In this document: positions 6,032-6,770 of the stretch, piece after piece
Layout of the letters: each line of letters begins with the position of its first letter
How positions within the stretch are numbered: the first letter of the stretch is position 1
Assembly: GCA_002352375.1 (NCBI GenBank)
Contig: DEIH01000276.1
Location: 1,852-8,621 of the forward strand
DNA length: 6,770 nt
From: Spirochaeta sp. UBA2779
GTDB lineage: Bacteria > Spirochaetota > Spirochaetia > DSM-2461
Reading direction: 5' to 3'
The notes under the pieces: model-generated
The model's database searches: none
Seen by the model: only the letters and a program-made list of their open reading frames with translations
What the model was told of the DNA's origin: nothing
Position numbers and translations under genes: made by a program

Positions 6032-6770
6032 ACCTCCTTGCCGTTGCGGATCATGTAGATCCCCTGGTTTATTCCCAGAGTATCAAGGAGCGCTTTGAAA
6101 ATATCGACTGCATTCTGGGAGCCGGAGATCTGGAGGTTTCCTACTACGAATACATTGTCTCCTGTTTAAACAAACCTCTATACTTTGTATTCGGAAATCA
6201 CAATCTGAAAACTCTCAGTTTCTTCCGGCCCACGGCGGATGCCGCCCCTTCTTCAGAATGGATTAACAGGGAAACTCATGGCTTCGGGTCCACCTGTATT
6301 GACGGCAGGGTATTCCGGGATAAAAAACGTAAGCTCCTGCTGGCTGGACTTGGAGGCAGTAGGAAATACAACCATGGTGAGCATCAATTCACCGAGTATC
6401 AGATGCTTTTGAGAATGATACGTATGCTGCCCCGGTTGAGCTTCAACAGGATATTCAGGGGACGCTGGCTGGATATTCTTCTCACCCATGCTGCACCTGC
6501 AGGAATCCACGACCGGGAAGATCCCTGTCATCGGGGGTTTAAAAGCTTCCTGTGGTTCATGAGAAAATTCAAACCCCGTTATCTTATACACGGCCATGTA
6601 CATTTGTATGATATTAATGCACCGCGAGTTTCTGTATATAATGATACAACTATTATCAATGCCTACAATCATATCATTTTTGATTTGGAGAAAGGAATGT
6701 CGGAAAACCCATTTATAGAAAATCAGGCTGATAGTGACTTTTCCAAGGCAAAACAGAAAGCCTGGATTCA
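6028..6770 (+). CDS. Calcineurin-like metallophosphoesterase, 3' end beyond the window
   Basis: The 247 visible residues read as a metallophosphoesterase, a two-metal hydrolase of phosphate esters; the substrate is unknown. The N-terminal strand LLAVADHVDP (about 3-12) stands where D-x-H is usual. Then come AGD (32-34), GNHN (56-59), THAAP (153-157) and HGHVH (188-192), in the family order and spacing. Between them GIHDREDPCHRGF recalls the subgroup whose loop reads 'GiHD..D..H.Gf'. The first motif (D-H-V-D) and GNHN instead of GNHD/E are variants. No signal peptide or membrane segment is visible, so it should be cytoplasmic. The domain should end near residue 220 (TTIINAYNHIIFDLE), but the frame runs on through an in-frame ATG (6697) to the window edge, which suggests an added C-terminal domain. 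It is co-translated with the TPR/Mrr-like gene by a 4-nt overlap. Confidence 0.88.
   Translation, partial: MNLLAVADHVDPLVYSQSIKERFENIDCILGAGDLEVSYYEYIVSCLNKPLYFVFGNHNLKTLSFFRPTADAAPSSEWINRETHGFGSTCIDGRVFRDKKRKLLLAGLGGSRKYNHGEHQFTEYQMLLRMIRMLPRLSFNRIFRGRWLDILLTHAAPAGIHDREDPCHRGFKSFLWFMRKFKPRYLIHGHVHLYDINAPRVSVYNDTTIINAYNHIIFDLEKGMSENPFIENQADSDFSKAKQKAWI
6687..6699 (+). promoter_or_regulatory. Possible internal translation start near the end of the phosphoesterase domain
   Basis: GGAG (6687-6690), 6 nt before an ATG at 6697-6699, looks like a regular ribosome site. The ATG is in frame with the phosphoesterase and sits where that domain should end. It could yield a separate C-terminal protein beginning MSENPFIENQ, or be a chance ATG within one fused protein. 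Confidence 0.35.

Noticed and set aside
6253..6672. 139-codon open frame on the minus strand in the phosphoesterase region
   Set aside because: The plus strand here carries THAAP and HGHVH in frame and in the expected order; the minus frame shows no domain.

Overview
The window holds five protein-coding genes and almost no free space. The two outer genes run off the window edges. The organism looks like a free-living spirochaete of the Spirochaeta/Sediminispirochaeta type. That rests on the wording of the MutL N-terminus (PVARKIAAGEVIDRP and RELLDNAID), on a MutL carrying its own endonuclease site, and on the density of envelope-type TPR genes. It is an inference, not a direct reading. I see no RNA genes, CRISPR array, insertion sequence or attachment site.

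Layout. Positions 3-1748 (+) carry mutL, which lacks its extreme 5' end. A strong terminator-shaped hairpin (5-47) lies inside its first visible codons. After a 25-bp convergent gap comes a minus-strand two-gene operon. It reads from about 4605 down to 1774: first a secreted TPR/coiled-coil protein (4605-3823), then, 3 nt later and with a ribosome site inside the upstream gene, a membrane-anchored 681-aa protein with eleven gapless 34-residue TPRs (3819-1774). A 37-bp divergent spacer (4606-4642) separates this from a plus-strand operon. That operon begins with a membrane-anchored TPR protein whose C-terminus resembles an Mrr-type nuclease fold (4643-6031). It overlaps by 4 nt a metallophosphoesterase gene starting with TTG at 6028, which is still open at 6770.

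How they may work together. mutL is housekeeping mismatch repair and appears unrelated to its neighbours. Signal and charge patterns place the two minus-strand TPR proteins outside the cytoplasmic membrane, while the plus-strand TPR/Mrr-like protein should face the cytoplasm. A divergent cluster of three TPR scaffolds on both sides of one membrane, with a putative phosphoesterase coupled to the cytoplasmic one, suggests an envelope-associated assembly or signalling module. Its function cannot be read from the sequence. The least ordinary items are the TPR/Mrr-like fusion, which seems to have lost its catalytic lysine, the in-frame internal start near the end of the phosphoesterase, and the hairpin at the start of mutL.
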